DNA of 31,855 nt from VRUE01 sp036524775 (GCA_036524775.1 DATDBO010000076.1:1-31855), one strand, 5' to 3'. Numbered from the stretch's first letter, positions 8,849 to 16,753 are shown. A program made the numbers and translations. Notes: generated by a model from the letters alone, not told the origin.

Positions 8849-9512
8849 GGAGGCTGTCGAGGATCTCGATGTGGCCGGGGGCCTGATTGGCGACGGCGAG
8901 CGGCTCTCGCTCGGTGTCGCGGCGCGCCTCTCCCGCTACCTGCAGGTGCTGACCCAGGCGCGCAAGATGGGCCACGAGACGATCTCCTCGCAGGAACTCT
9001 CCGACTACACCCACATCAACCCGACCCAGATCCGCCGCGACCTCTCCGGCTTCGGCAAGTTCGGCAAGCGCGGCGTCGGCTACAACGTCGAGTCGCTGGT
9101 CGCCGAGATTCGCAACATCCTCCGCACCTCGGGCCAGCACAACATCGCCCTCTTCGGCGCCGGCAACCTCGGCCAGGCGATCGCCGGCTCCGACATCTTC
9201 GCCGACCACGGCTTCGAGGTCGTCGCGATGTTCGACATCGACCCCGAGGTGGTCGGCACAGAGGTCGGCAGCCTCACCGTGCGCGACTTCGCCGAGCTCG
9301 GCGACATCGTCGCCGAGCAGGAGATCGTCGTCGGCGTGCTTGCGGTCCCCGCCGCCGCCGCTCAGGCGGTCGCCGACCGCCTGGTCGAGGCCGGGGTGAA
9401 GATCATCTTCAACTACTCCGAGCAGCTGCTGCAGGTACCGCCGGAGGTGACGGTGCACACCTCCAGCCCCGCTGTCGACCTCCTCTACGCGCTCTACTTC
9501 TACCTGACTTAG
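8841..9512 (+). CDS. rex: redox-sensing transcriptional repressor Rex
   Basis: Homodimeric repressor that leaves DNA when the NADH/NAD+ ratio rises, controlling respiration and fermentation genes. Seen over 223 aa: winged helix at about 23-80 with the recognition segment THINPTQIRRDLSGFGKFGKRGVGY, then a Rossmann domain with GAGNLGQAI (about 106-114), the acidic strand end MFDIDPE, and the C-terminal swapped helix ending LYALYFYLT. ATG 8841 overlaps the upstream gene. The TAG stop codon is made of the first three bases of the fold-back element that follows. No Rex-type operator (TTGTGA/TCACAA) was seen in the window. Confidence 0.96.
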   Translation: MIEEAVEDLDVAGGLIGDGERLSLGVAARLSRYLQVLTQARKMGHETISSQELSDYTHINPTQIRRDLSGFGKFGKRGVGYNVESLVAEIRNILRTSGQHNIALFGAGNLGQAIAGSDIFADHGFEVVAMFDIDPEVVGTEVGSLTVRDFAELGDIVAEQEIVVGVLAVPAAAAQAVADRLVEAGVKIIFNYSEQLLQVPPEVTVHTSSPAVDLLYALYFYLT

Positions 9513-9676
9513 ATGACTGACCCCACGACCTCGCACGCCTGGATGACGCGCGTGGCACTGCGCATCTCTGCGTCCTCGGGTTTGCCTTTGCAACCAGCAA
9601 AGGCCGCACCCTGCGTCCTTGATCTGCTTGGCCACGCGCGCCCCCAGTCGCACGCGGCCATGGGGTCAGTCATCTA
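9510..9676. mobile_element. 167-bp fold-back element with 16-bp terminal inverted repeats (MITE-like)
   Basis: TAGATGACTGACCCCA (9510-9525) is repeated as a perfect inverted copy at 9661-9676. Inside lie two more inverted pairs on the same centre (about 9593-9594): CGCGCGTGGC 9547-9556 with GCCACGCGCG 9631-9640, and GCCTTTGC 9584-9591 with GCAAAGGC 9597-9604 around a 5-nt loop. The whole is thus one imperfect palindrome. Both ends carry TA, which fits the TA target duplication of IS630/mariner-type elements, leaving 14-bp inverted repeats. No protein is encoded. It could instead be a structured RNA or a terminator for rex. Confidence 0.6.
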
Positions 9677-9692
9677 GGAAGGCATCGGCCCC

Positions 9693-10850
9693 TTGCCCCT
9701 GGACCTCGACTTGGCTCGGGAGAGATTCGAGTCCTCGACCGACTTCACGATCGGCCTCGAGGAGGAGTTCGCGATCGTCGACCCCGCGACGCTGGAGCTG
9801 GAGCAGCGCTTCGAGGACCTCTACGCCGCTTGCCGGAAGGACGAGGTGCTGGCCGAGTCGGCCGCCGGCGAGCTGATCGCCGCGGAGATCGAGATCCGCT
9901 CGGGGCGCTCGGAGACCTTCGCTGCCGCGATGGACGCCCAGCGCGAGCGCCGCGCCCGGCTCTTCGAGCTGGCCGGCGGGATGGGGTTGGGCCTCGCCGC
10001 GATGGGCACCCACCCGTGGGCGAACTACCTCGACCAGCGGATCATCGACACGCCCCACTACAGCCGCCTGCGGCGCGAACTGGGCTGGGTCGCGCAGCGC
10101 AACAACACCTGGAGCCTGCACGTCCACATGGGGATCCAGGGTGCCGACCGGGCGATCGCCGTCTGCGACTGGCTGCGCGAGCTGCTGCCCCTGCTGCTCG
10201 CCGTCTCGGCCAACTCGCCCTTCCTCGACCGCCGCGACACCGGCCTGCACACGGTGCGCACGGAGATCTTCACCCGCACCTTCCCCCGCTGCGGCGTCCC
10301 CAGCCCCTTCCGCGATTGGGAGACGTACGCCGGCTTCGTCGACACGCTGCAGCGCACCGGCAGCGCGGTCGAGTCGACCCAGCTGTGGTGGAGCGTCCGC
10401 CCCCATCACGAGTTCGGCACGGTCGAGGTGCGGATCTGCGACGCGCAGACGCGCGGCGAGGAGTCCTTCGCGCTGGCCGGGCTGATCGCCGCCTGCATCG
10501 CCCAGACTGCGCTCGAGTACGACGAGCACGGCTACGACGGGGCGGGCGCACCGTTGCTCGACCGCGAGATCGAGGAGAACCTCTGGCGGGCGATCCGCCA
10601 CGGGATGAGCGGCAAGCTGATCGACTTCCGGCGCGGCGAGGAGGTCGAGGCGCGGGCGGCGCTCGACGGCCTGCTCGAGTGGACGGTGCCGGCGCGCGAG
10701 CGACTCGGGATCGAGCCGCGCCTGCCGGAGCGCAACGGCGCCCAGCGCGCCCGCGAGGCCTTCGACGGCGGCGTCTCGATCGAGGACGTCTACCGCGACG
10801 CGGTGCGTGAGACGCAGCGCACCTACTCGGCGGCTAAACAGGCCGCGTAG
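9693..10850 (+). CDS. carboxylate-amine ligase, YbdK/GCS2 family
   Basis: ATP-dependent ligase related to glutamate-cysteine ligase; some members have weak gamma-glutamylcysteine activity, so a role in thiol or peptide synthesis is possible. Seen over 385 aa: the N-terminal FTIGLEEEFAIVDP, AEIEIRSGR, the conserved NNTWSLHVHMGI-type strand with HVH, LLAVSANSPFLDRRDTG, and WWSVRPHHEFGTVEVRICDAQT. An in-frame stop at 9675-9677 leaves TTG 9693 as first possible start; AGGAAGG (9676-9682) lies 10 nt before it. Those bases lie at the right edge of the fold-back element, so the insertion directly abuts this gene's ribosome-binding site. Confidence 0.9.
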   Translation: MPLDLDLARERFESSTDFTIGLEEEFAIVDPATLELEQRFEDLYAACRKDEVLAESAAGELIAAEIEIRSGRSETFAAAMDAQRERRARLFELAGGMGLGLAAMGTHPWANYLDQRIIDTPHYSRLRRELGWVAQRNNTWSLHVHMGIQGADRAIAVCDWLRELLPLLLAVSANSPFLDRRDTGLHTVRTEIFTRTFPRCGVPSPFRDWETYAGFVDTLQRTGSAVESTQLWWSVRPHHEFGTVEVRICDAQTRGEESFALAGLIAACIAQTALEYDEHGYDGAGAPLLDREIEENLWRAIRHGMSGKLIDFRRGEEVEARAALDGLLEWTVPARERLGIEPRLPERNGAQRAREAFDGGVSIEDVYRDAVRETQRTYSAAKQAA

Positions 10851-10900
10851 GGCGCGACGCAGCGCCTTGCAGGGCGGAAAACGCGCTATCCGCGCCCCCT

Positions 10901-10908
10901 TATAGACT
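10901..10908 (+). promoter_or_regulatory. -10 element of the pyrophosphatase gene
   Basis: TATAGACT lies 33 nt before the TTG start at 10941, with the ribosome-binding site GGAGGAA (10928-10934) between them. No good -35 box is seen; an imperfect GC hairpin (10872-10897) lies just upstream and may end transcription of the ligase gene. Confidence 0.45.
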
Positions 10909-10940
10909 CCCGCGCCGCCAAACCACCGGAGGAACCGAAC

Positions 10941-13031
10941 TTGACCGAATTTTTGACCGATTACGGAGTCGTCGTCGCGCTCGTCTGCGCCGGGGCGGCA
11001 GTTCTCTACGGACTCATCATCACCCAGCGCCTGCTCTCGAAGTCGCCCGGCAACGAGCGCATGCAGGAGATCTCGGGTGCCGTGCAGGAAGGCGCCAGCG
11101 CCTACCTGCGCCGCCAGTACACGATCATCGCCCTCGTCGCGGTGCCGCTTGCGATCCTGCTCTGGGCGGTGCAGGGCGATGTCCTGCCCGCGATCGGCTT
11201 CGTGATCGGCGGGGTCCTCTCCGGTGCCACCGGGTTCATCGGCATGAACCTCTCGGTGCGCGCCAACGCTCGCGTCGCCGAGGCGGCGCGCGGCGGCGTG
11301 CCGCCGGCGCTCGACGTCGCCTTCAAGGGCGGCTCGGTCACCGGCCTGCTCGTCGTCGGCCTCGCGCTGCTCGGCGTCGCCGGCTACTACGGCGTCCTCG
11401 TCCTCACCGACCACACCGACAAGGAGGCCGTCGACGCGCTGATCGGCCTCGGCTTCGGCGGCTCGTTGATCTCCGTCTTCGCCCGGCTCGGCGGCGGCAT
11501 CTTCACCAAGGCCGCCGACGTCGGCGCCGACCTGGTCGGCAAGGTCGAGGCGGGAATCCCCGAGGACGACCCACGCAACCCGGCGGTGATCGCCGACAAC
11601 GTCGGCGACAACGTCGGCGACTGCGCCGGCATGGCAGCCGACCTCTTCGAGACCTACGCGGTCACCTCGGTCGCGGTGATGCTGCTCGGCGTGCTGACCT
11701 TCACCGGCGCCGGTGGCGACTACCTTCGCGAGGTCGCGATCTTCCCGCTGGTGCTCGGTGGGGTGGCGATCATCGCCTCGATCATCGGCGCCCTTGCGGT
11801 GCGGACCAAAACGGACCGGGTCGAGGGAGCGCTGTACCAGGGCTTGATCGTCTCCGGGATCCTCTCGATCGCCGCCTTCTACCCGATCACCGAGTGGCTG
11901 ATGCGCGACGCGCTGCAGTTCGGCTTCGCGGCCGGCGCGGACATCGTCAGCGTCACTGACCTCTGGCTCTGCGCCGTGATCGGCGTCGCCGTGACGGCCC
12001 TGCTGTTCGTCATCACGGACTACTACACGTCGACCCGCCGTCGCCCGGTGCGCACGATCGCCAAGGCTTCGGAGACGGGCCACGCGACCAACATCATCCA
12101 GGGACTGGCTCAGGGCTTCCAGTCGACCGCCGCGCCGGCGCTGGTGATCGCCCTGGCGATCCTCGCCGCCAACGAGCTGGCGGGCATCTACGGGATCGGC
12201 GTCGCGGTGATGGCGCAGCTCTCGCTGACCGGCCTGATCGTCGCCATGGACGCCTTCGGGCCGATCACCGACAACGCCGGCGGCATCGCCGAGATGGCCG
12301 ACCTGCCCGAGGACGTGCGCAACGTCACCGACCCGCTCGACGCGGTCGGCAACACGACCAAGGCGGTCACCAAGGGCTACGCGATCGGCTCTGCCGCGCT
12401 TGCCGCGCTGGTGCTGTTCGCCGCCTTCAAGAGTGAGCTCGGCGACGAGGCGCCGGCCGGATTCGACATCAACGGCCTCTTCAACCTCTCCTCGCCCGAG
12501 GTGCTGATCGGGCTGATCGTCGGCGGCATGATGGTCTACCTCTTCGCCGCGCTGGCGATCGAGGCGGTCGGCCGCGCCGGCGGCCAGGTCGTCGAACAGG
12601 TGCGCGAGCAGTTCCGCGAGCACCCCGGGATCATGGAGGGGACCGAAAAGCCCGAGTACGGCAAAACGGTCAGCATCGTCACCCTGGCGGCGCAGAAAGA
12701 GATGATCCTGCCCTCGCTGATCCCGATCGCGGTGCCGGTGGTCGTCGGCCTGCTCAGCGTAGACGCGCTCGGCGGCCTCTTGATCGGGGTGATCGTCGTC
12801 GGCCTCTTCGCCGCGATCTCGATGACCGCCGGCGGCGGCGCCTGGGACAACGCGAAGAAGCTGATCGAGGACGGCGCCTACGGCGGCAAGGGCTCCGAGG
12901 CGCACGCCGCCTCCGTCACCGGCGACACCGTCGGCGACCCCTACAAGGACACGGCCGGGCCGGCGATCAACCCGATGATCAAGGTGGCGAACATCGTCGC
13001 CATCCTGATCATCCCGATCGTCCATTTCTAG
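10941..13031 (+). CDS. hppA: membrane H+-translocating inorganic pyrophosphatase (K+-independent type)
   Basis: Integral membrane pump that uses pyrophosphate hydrolysis to export protons. The 696-aa protein has about 16 hydrophobic helices, the catalytic motif DNVGDNVGDCAGMAADLFETY-type block (residues about 215-235), EDDPRNPAVIADN, DAFGPITDNAGGIAEM, and the C-terminal GDTVGDPYKDTAGPAINP. The segment GNTTKAVTKGYAIG carries Lys where K+-dependent enzymes have Ala, the known marker of the K+-independent class. TTG 10941 is supported by GGAGGAA six bases upstream. A strong hairpin follows the stop. Confidence 0.97.
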   Translation: MTEFLTDYGVVVALVCAGAAVLYGLIITQRLLSKSPGNERMQEISGAVQEGASAYLRRQYTIIALVAVPLAILLWAVQGDVLPAIGFVIGGVLSGATGFIGMNLSVRANARVAEAARGGVPPALDVAFKGGSVTGLLVVGLALLGVAGYYGVLVLTDHTDKEAVDALIGLGFGGSLISVFARLGGGIFTKAADVGADLVGKVEAGIPEDDPRNPAVIADNVGDNVGDCAGMAADLFETYAVTSVAVMLLGVLTFTGAGGDYLREVAIFPLVLGGVAIIASIIGALAVRTKTDRVEGALYQGLIVSGILSIAAFYPITEWLMRDALQFGFAAGADIVSVTDLWLCAVIGVAVTALLFVITDYYTSTRRRPVRTIAKASETGHATNIIQGLAQGFQSTAAPALVIALAILAANELAGIYGIGVAVMAQLSLTGLIVAMDAFGPITDNAGGIAEMADLPEDVRNVTDPLDAVGNTTKAVTKGYAIGSAALAALVLFAAFKSELGDEAPAGFDINGLFNLSSPEVLIGLIVGGMMVYLFAALAIEAVGRAGGQVVEQVREQFREHPGIMEGTEKPEYGKTVSIVTLAAQKEMILPSLIPIAVPVVVGLLSVDALGGLLIGVIVVGLFAAISMTAGGGAWDNAKKLIEDGAYGGKGSEAHAASVTGDTVGDPYKDTAGPAINPMIKVANIVAILIIPIVHF

Positions 13032-13037
13032 GGCTTG

Positions 13038-13069
13038 CGAGGGGAGGGGCGGGGTGCCCCTCCCCCTCG
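13038..13069 (+). terminator. GC-rich hairpin after hppA
   Basis: CGAGGGGAGGGGC (13038-13050) pairs with GCCCCTCCCCCTCG (13056-13069) with one bulged base and a GGGGT loop, 7 nt after the hppA stop. There is no T-tract, as is frequent in GC-rich actinobacteria. Confidence 0.65.
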
Positions 13070-13095
13070 ACTAGGGTCGCGAGCGAATGAGAGAT

Positions 13096-13122
13096 AAGTG
13101 GTCCACCGCCGGTGGACCACTT
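13096..13122. repeat. perfect 27-bp palindrome between convergent genes
   Basis: AAGTGGTCCACCG and CGGTGGACCACTT are perfect 13-bp inverted arms around a single C. Each arm contains GTGGWCCAC, itself palindromic. It lies between hppA and the minus-strand DUF2283 gene (stop at 13131), so a bidirectional terminator is the simplest reading; an operator or integration site is possible. Confidence 0.6.
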
Positions 13123-13130
13123 GCCAAAGC

Positions 13131-13343
13131 TCAGGCAGCGCTGTCAGTCCGTCCGGGGGCGGGCAGTGCCTCCACCAGCTCGGCGGGGAGATTCCTGCTT
13201 GCCTCCCAGATCTCGAAGCCCATTAGATGGCCATCGGCGGGGTGGCGATCGATCAGGCCCCAGTCGTACTCTTCGCTGACCGCGCTACCACGCTCGAAGG
13301 AGAGCAGGGCAATATCGACTTCAGGGTCATAGTGCGCGTGCAT
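13131..13343 (-). CDS. DUF2283-like small protein (putative antitoxin)
   Basis: A 70-aa protein with the DUF2283 pattern: N-terminal HYDPEVDIALLSFE (family: YDPExDxLYI), then a turn and WGLIDRHPADGHLMGFEIWEAS (family: DxDGxLVGIEILxAS). DUF2283 genes often stand beside DUF4258-type genes and are thought to be toxin-antitoxin pairs; here such a partner lies 35 nt upstream on the same strand. ATG 13343 matches the family start. ATG 13391, overlapping the end of the upstream gene, would add 16 residues. TATCCT (13353-13358, minus) lies 9 nt upstream of ATG 13343, so it may also be transcribed alone. Confidence 0.65.
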   Translation of the reverse strand: MHAHYDPEVDIALLSFERGSAVSEEYDWGLIDRHPADGHLMGFEIWEASRNLPAELVEALPAPGRTDSAA

Positions 13344-13378
13344 AGTCAGTCGAGGATAGCGCAACCCTTTGTCATCTC

Positions 13379-13564
13379 TTAAAGCGGCCATACACTCACA
13401 ATGCGCACAGCTCCGGTATCGGCGCCATGCGGGTAGTCGTAGATAACGACGAAGACACGGCCGTCGCCGGTCGAACTGACAACACGCCACTGCGCTCGAC
13501 CGCGGTTGATCGCTCGCTTTTGGTGCTGCTTCTGGATAGCGCCCACGACGTCACGGGCCCGCAA
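13379..13564 (-). CDS. DUF4258-like small protein, putative toxin; start missing or unusual
   Basis: Read from TTG 13564 the product is 61 aa ending WPL. The same frame is open upstream to the stop at 13658-13660 and there encodes FFWTEHAVDRLDKRN, which with VVGAIQ and the later WRVVSSTGDGRVFVVIYD matches the DUF4258 layout (HAxxRLxxRxI, then a beta-sheet with GR). The His codon at 13592-13594 precedes any ATG, GTG or TTG, so either the gene has lost its start (pseudogene) or uses CTG. Followed 35 nt later by the DUF2283-like gene. Family assignment is by eye. Confidence 0.45.
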   Translation of the reverse strand: MRARDVVGAIQKQHQKRAINRGRAQWRVVSSTGDGRVFVVIYDYPHGADTGAVRIVSVWPL

Positions 13565-13706
13565 GTTGCGTTTGTCCAGTCGGTCAACTGCATGCTCCGT
13601 CCAGAAGAAGCGGACGAGGTGCTGCGAGGGGCGACGACGTCTGACTGATGCAAGCCACTAGGACTCAAGCCTCTAGCGAGTGACTCTCTCCCCCTGGATA
13701 CTCGTC

Positions 13707-13712
13707 TAGGGT
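13707..13712 (+). promoter_or_regulatory. leaderless -10 element of the hydroxyacid oxidase gene
   Basis: TAGGGT (inside CTAGGGT) ends 6 nt before GTG 13719, and no ribosome-binding site is present. The transcript would start at the start codon. Confidence 0.55.
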
Positions 13713-13718
13713 GCGCGC

Positions 13719-14810
13719 GTGATCGAGGATCTGGTCAACGTCGCGGATTTCGAGCGCCTTGCTGAAGAGAAGCTCGAAGCTGGGGTTGCCGGGTACTTCT
13801 TCGGCGGAGCCGGGGATGAGCTGACGCTGCGGGAGAACGTCTCTGCCTGGGGGCATTGGCGGTTGCGGCCTCGGATGCTGGCCGGGTTGAGCGCTTGGGG
13901 GACTGGGGCGGAGGTACTGGGGGGCGATGTCTCGATGCCGATCCTGGTCGCGCCGGTCGCTTACCAGGGGCTGGTCGATCCGGAGGGGGAGGCGGCTATG
14001 GCCCGGGCGGCTGCTGCTGCGGGGACGGTGATGTGCCTCTCGACGCTGGCGACGATGCGACCTCGGCCGGTCGCCGAGGCGGCCCCGGGCGGGCGGCGCT
14101 GGTTCCAGCTCTACTGCTTCCAGGACGAGGCGGTGACGCGGGCGCTGGTCGAGGAGGCCTGCGATTGCGGCTACGAGGCGATCGTCGTCACCGTCGACGC
14201 GCCGCGCGGCGGCAACCGCGAGCGCGACCAGAGGACCGGGTTCGCGATCCCGGCGGAGCTGGGCGTGCCAAACGTCGAAGCGGCGCTGGGCTCGGACCGG
14301 GCGATCACGATTGAGGAGACCTTCGAGCTGATGGAGCCGGCGCTGAGTTGGGACTACCTGGCGGACCTCGCCTCCGAGTGCCGTGTGCCGGTGCTGGTCA
14401 AGGGCGTGCTCACCGCCGAGGACGCGACACTCGCGGTCGAGCACGGGGTCGCCGGCATTGTCGTCTCCAACCACGGCGGGCGCCAGCTCGACCGCTGCGT
14501 CGCCACCGCCGACGCCCTGCCGGAGGTCGTCGACGCGGTCGAAGGGCGCGTCCCCGTGCTGGTCGACGGCGGCATCCGCCGCGGCGTCGACGTCGCGATC
14601 GCGCTCGCCCTCGGTGCCGACGCGGTCCTGGTCGGCCGCCCGGCTCTCTGGGGCCTCGCGGCCGGCGGCGAGGCCGGCGCCCGGCGCGTGCTCGAGCTGC
14701 TGCGCGAGGAGCTCGAGCTGACGCTCACCCTCTGCGGCTGCTCATCGCCCGCCGAGCTCTCCCGCTCGCACGTGCAGAGGGCACCGGCGGCGTCCGTATA
14801 TTCGGCCTGA
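13719..14810 (+). CDS. FMN-dependent alpha-hydroxyacid oxidase/dehydrogenase (lactate oxidase-like)
   Basis: Flavoprotein oxidising 2-hydroxyacids such as L-lactate or glycolate. Seen over 363 aa in a TIM barrel: YFFGGAGDELT near the N-terminus, MPILVAPVAYQGL, the FMN-binding WFQLYCFQDE, VTVDAPRGGNRERDQRTGF, the FMN Lys in VLVKGVL, catalytic His in SNHGGRQLD, and phosphate-binding DGGIRRGVDV and LVGRPALWG. Lactate oxidases and glycolate oxidases cannot be told apart here. The 5' codon use (GGG, GCT, TTG-rich) is looser than the rest of the gene. The gene ends 24 nt before the first permease. Confidence 0.9.
   Translation: MIEDLVNVADFERLAEEKLEAGVAGYFFGGAGDELTLRENVSAWGHWRLRPRMLAGLSAWGTGAEVLGGDVSMPILVAPVAYQGLVDPEGEAAMARAAAAAGTVMCLSTLATMRPRPVAEAAPGGRRWFQLYCFQDEAVTRALVEEACDCGYEAIVVTVDAPRGGNRERDQRTGFAIPAELGVPNVEAALGSDRAITIEETFELMEPALSWDYLADLASECRVPVLVKGVLTAEDATLAVEHGVAGIVVSNHGGRQLDRCVATADALPEVVDAVEGRVPVLVDGGIRRGVDVAIALALGADAVLVGRPALWGLAAGGEAGARRVLELLREELELTLTLCGCSSPAELSRSHVQRAPAASVYSA
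14797..14802 (+). promoter_or_regulatory. possible -10 element before the first permease
   Basis: TATATT lies at the very end of the oxidase gene, 32 nt before ATG 14835. No ribosome-binding site is seen between them. Confidence 0.35.
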
Positions 14811-14834
14811 GTGACCTCTCCCTCCACCTGACCG

Positions 14835-16733
14835 ATGGCCCAGCGGATTCCCAGAGATGAATCGCTGAGCCGCGTGCACGGCGTCGGCGCGCTGTTCTCG
14901 GCCGCCTACGGCAACGTCGGCTCCTCGATCTACTACGCGCTCGGCGTCACCGCCGCCTTCGCCCTCGGCCTCACGCCGATCGCCTTCGTCGTCTCCGGCC
15001 TGATCTTCGCCGCGACCGCCGCCACCTACGCCGAGGCGACGGTGATGTACCCGGAGGCGGGCGGCTCTTCCAGCTTTGCCCGCCACGCCTTCAACGAGCT
15101 GGTCAGCTTCGTCGCCGCCTGGGGGCAGATGCTCAACTACACGATCACGGTCGCGATCTCGGCCTACTTCGTGCCCCACTACCTGGCCGTCTTCTGGGAG
15201 CCGCTCGGCCGCGGCCCCGGCGACATCATCGCCGGCGCGGTCGTGATCGCAGCCCTCGCCCTGCTCAACATCCGCGGCTCGCAGGAGTCCGCCAAGCTCA
15301 ACCTCGTCCTCGCCGTCGCCGACCTCGCCACCCAGGTCGTCCTCGTCGCGATCGGCGTCGTGCTCGTGCTCAGCCCCGAGATCCTGGTCGACAACGTCAA
15401 CCTCGGCGTCGCCCCGACCTGGAGCGACTTCGCCCTCGGCATCGCGGTCGGCATGATCGCCTATACCGGGATCGAGACGATCTCCAACATGGCCGAGGAG
15501 GCGCGCGACGCGGCGCGGACGATCCCGCGCAGCGTCGGCCTCACCGTCGCCGCGGTGCTCGCCCTCTACCTGTTGATCCCCATCGTCGCCCTCTCGGCGA
15601 TGCCGGTGACCCAGGACGCCGCGGGCAATTACGTCACCACGCTCGGCTCGGAGTTCGCCAACGACCCGATCCTCGGCATCGTCGAGAACCTCGGCCTCGG
15701 CCACGGGATGACCGAAGTGATGCGCTTCTATGTCGGCGTGCTCGCCGCCGTGATCCTCCTGATCGCGACCAACGCCGGCCTGATCGGCGTCTCCCGCCTC
15801 ACCTACTCGATGGGCCAGCACCGCCAGCTACCCGAGGGCCTGCGCCAGGTCCACCCGCGCTACCGCACCCCCTACATCGCGATCATGGTCTTCGCCGTGG
15901 TGGCGATGATCACCCTGCTGCCCGGCCAGACCGACTTCCTGGCGACGCTCTACTCGTTCGGCGCGATGCTCTCCTTCACGATCGCCCACGTCGCCGTGAT
16001 CCAGCTGCGCCGGCGCAACTCGGAGGACGAGCGTCCGTGGAAGCCGCCCCTCAACTTCAGGGCCTTCGGCACGCTGGTCCCGCTCACCGCGGTGCTCGGC
16101 GGCCTCGGCACCTTCGCCGCCTGGATCGTGGTGATGGCGCTCAACCCGCGCACCCTCTTCGTCGGCCTCGGCTGGATGGCCTTCGGCATCGCCGTCTACG
16201 TGCTCTACCGCCGCAACCAACGCCTGCCGCTGACCGAGACGGTCAAAGTCGTCACGCCGGAGCCGCTCGGCGTCGAGGAGATCGAGTACCGCAGCGTGAT
16301 GGTCGCCTTCGAGGACGACGAGCCCTTCTCCGAGGAGATGGTCGCGACCGCGGTCAAGCTCGCCTCCAAGCGCCGTCGCGGAATCCACGTGCACGCGATG
16401 CTCACCGTGCCGACCGACCTGCCGCTCGACGCCGAGATGCGCGAGGCCGAAGCCGAGGCGCAGGGCAAGATCGAGCAGGCGAAGCTGATCGGCGGCCGGC
16501 GGGTCACCGGCCACGTCGAGCGCGTCCGCCCCGGCCAGGCCGGCTACACGATCGCCGACGAGGCGAAGCTGATCAACGCCGCCGCGGTCGTCGTCTGGCT
16601 GCGCTTCCGCGACGGCAGGCCGCTCTACGACAAGACCCTGCAGACGGTGCTCGCCGAGCGCCCCTGCCGGGTCCTCGTCGTCTCTGAGAAAGGCGCCCGC
16701 GGCGCCGCCGAAGTCGCGCCCTCGCCGGCCTAG
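14835..16733 (+). CDS. APC-family permease with C-terminal USP-like domain (copy 1)
   Basis: A 632-aa transporter. About residues 15-460 form some 12 hydrophobic helices of the amino acid/polyamine/organocation fold; helix 1 has the broken-helix type GNVGSSIYYALG and the loop PEAGGSSSFARHAFNE. From about 475 a soluble domain begins (EIEYRSVMVAFEDDEPF) and ends RPCRVLVVSEKG, resembling universal-stress-protein folds but without the usual G-x2-G-x9-G ATP motif. KimA-type K+ importers share this APC-plus-USP layout. With RCK genes downstream, ion uptake is plausible, but helix 1 looks more like amino-acid permeases. The start at 14835 follows an in-frame stop at 14829. Confidence 0.85.
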   Translation: MAQRIPRDESLSRVHGVGALFSAAYGNVGSSIYYALGVTAAFALGLTPIAFVVSGLIFAATAATYAEATVMYPEAGGSSSFARHAFNELVSFVAAWGQMLNYTITVAISAYFVPHYLAVFWEPLGRGPGDIIAGAVVIAALALLNIRGSQESAKLNLVLAVADLATQVVLVAIGVVLVLSPEILVDNVNLGVAPTWSDFALGIAVGMIAYTGIETISNMAEEARDAARTIPRSVGLTVAAVLALYLLIPIVALSAMPVTQDAAGNYVTTLGSEFANDPILGIVENLGLGHGMTEVMRFYVGVLAAVILLIATNAGLIGVSRLTYSMGQHRQLPEGLRQVHPRYRTPYIAIMVFAVVAMITLLPGQTDFLATLYSFGAMLSFTIAHVAVIQLRRRNSEDERPWKPPLNFRAFGTLVPLTAVLGGLGTFAAWIVVMALNPRTLFVGLGWMAFGIAVYVLYRRNQRLPLTETVKVVTPEPLGVEEIEYRSVMVAFEDDEPFSEEMVATAVKLASKRRRGIHVHAMLTVPTDLPLDAEMREAEAEAQGKIEQAKLIGGRRVTGHVERVRPGQAGYTIADEAKLINAAAVVVWLRFRDGRPLYDKTLQTVLAERPCRVLVVSEKGARGAAEVAPSPA

Positions 16734-16741
16734 GCGAAGCC

Positions 16742-16747
16742 TAGAAT
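16742..16747 (+). promoter_or_regulatory. leaderless -10 element of the 58-aa protein
   Basis: TAGAAT (inside CTAGAAT) ends 6 nt before ATG 16754; there is no ribosome-binding site. It would also drive the second permease. Confidence 0.55.
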
Positions 16748-16753
16748 CGCCCC

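Noticed and set aside
8841..9512. Rex autoregulatory operator
   Set aside because: No TTGTGA-N8-TCACAA type palindrome was found upstream of rex or hppA.
9619..9876. Small frame reading out of the fold-back element into the ligase gene
   Set aside because: It is out of frame with the ligase and has no recognisable content.
9666..13025. Very long open frame on the minus strand opposite the ligase and hppA genes
   Set aside because: It is antisense to two clearly recognisable proteins and its translation is rich in Asp/Arg/His/Gly without domains, a product of high GC at third codon positions.
13087..13332. Plus-strand frame starting 9 nt after a TAGGGT box
   Set aside because: Spacing is longer than in the other leaderless genes, the frame runs through the palindrome and is antisense to the recognisable DUF2283-like gene.
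13427..13648. Plus-strand 73-aa frame opposite the DUF4258-like gene
   Set aside because: The minus strand shows the family pattern; the plus frame matches nothing and has no ribosome-binding site.
14811..14829. GTG 14811 after TATATT as a leaderless start of permease 1
   Set aside because: It meets an in-frame TGA at 14829.
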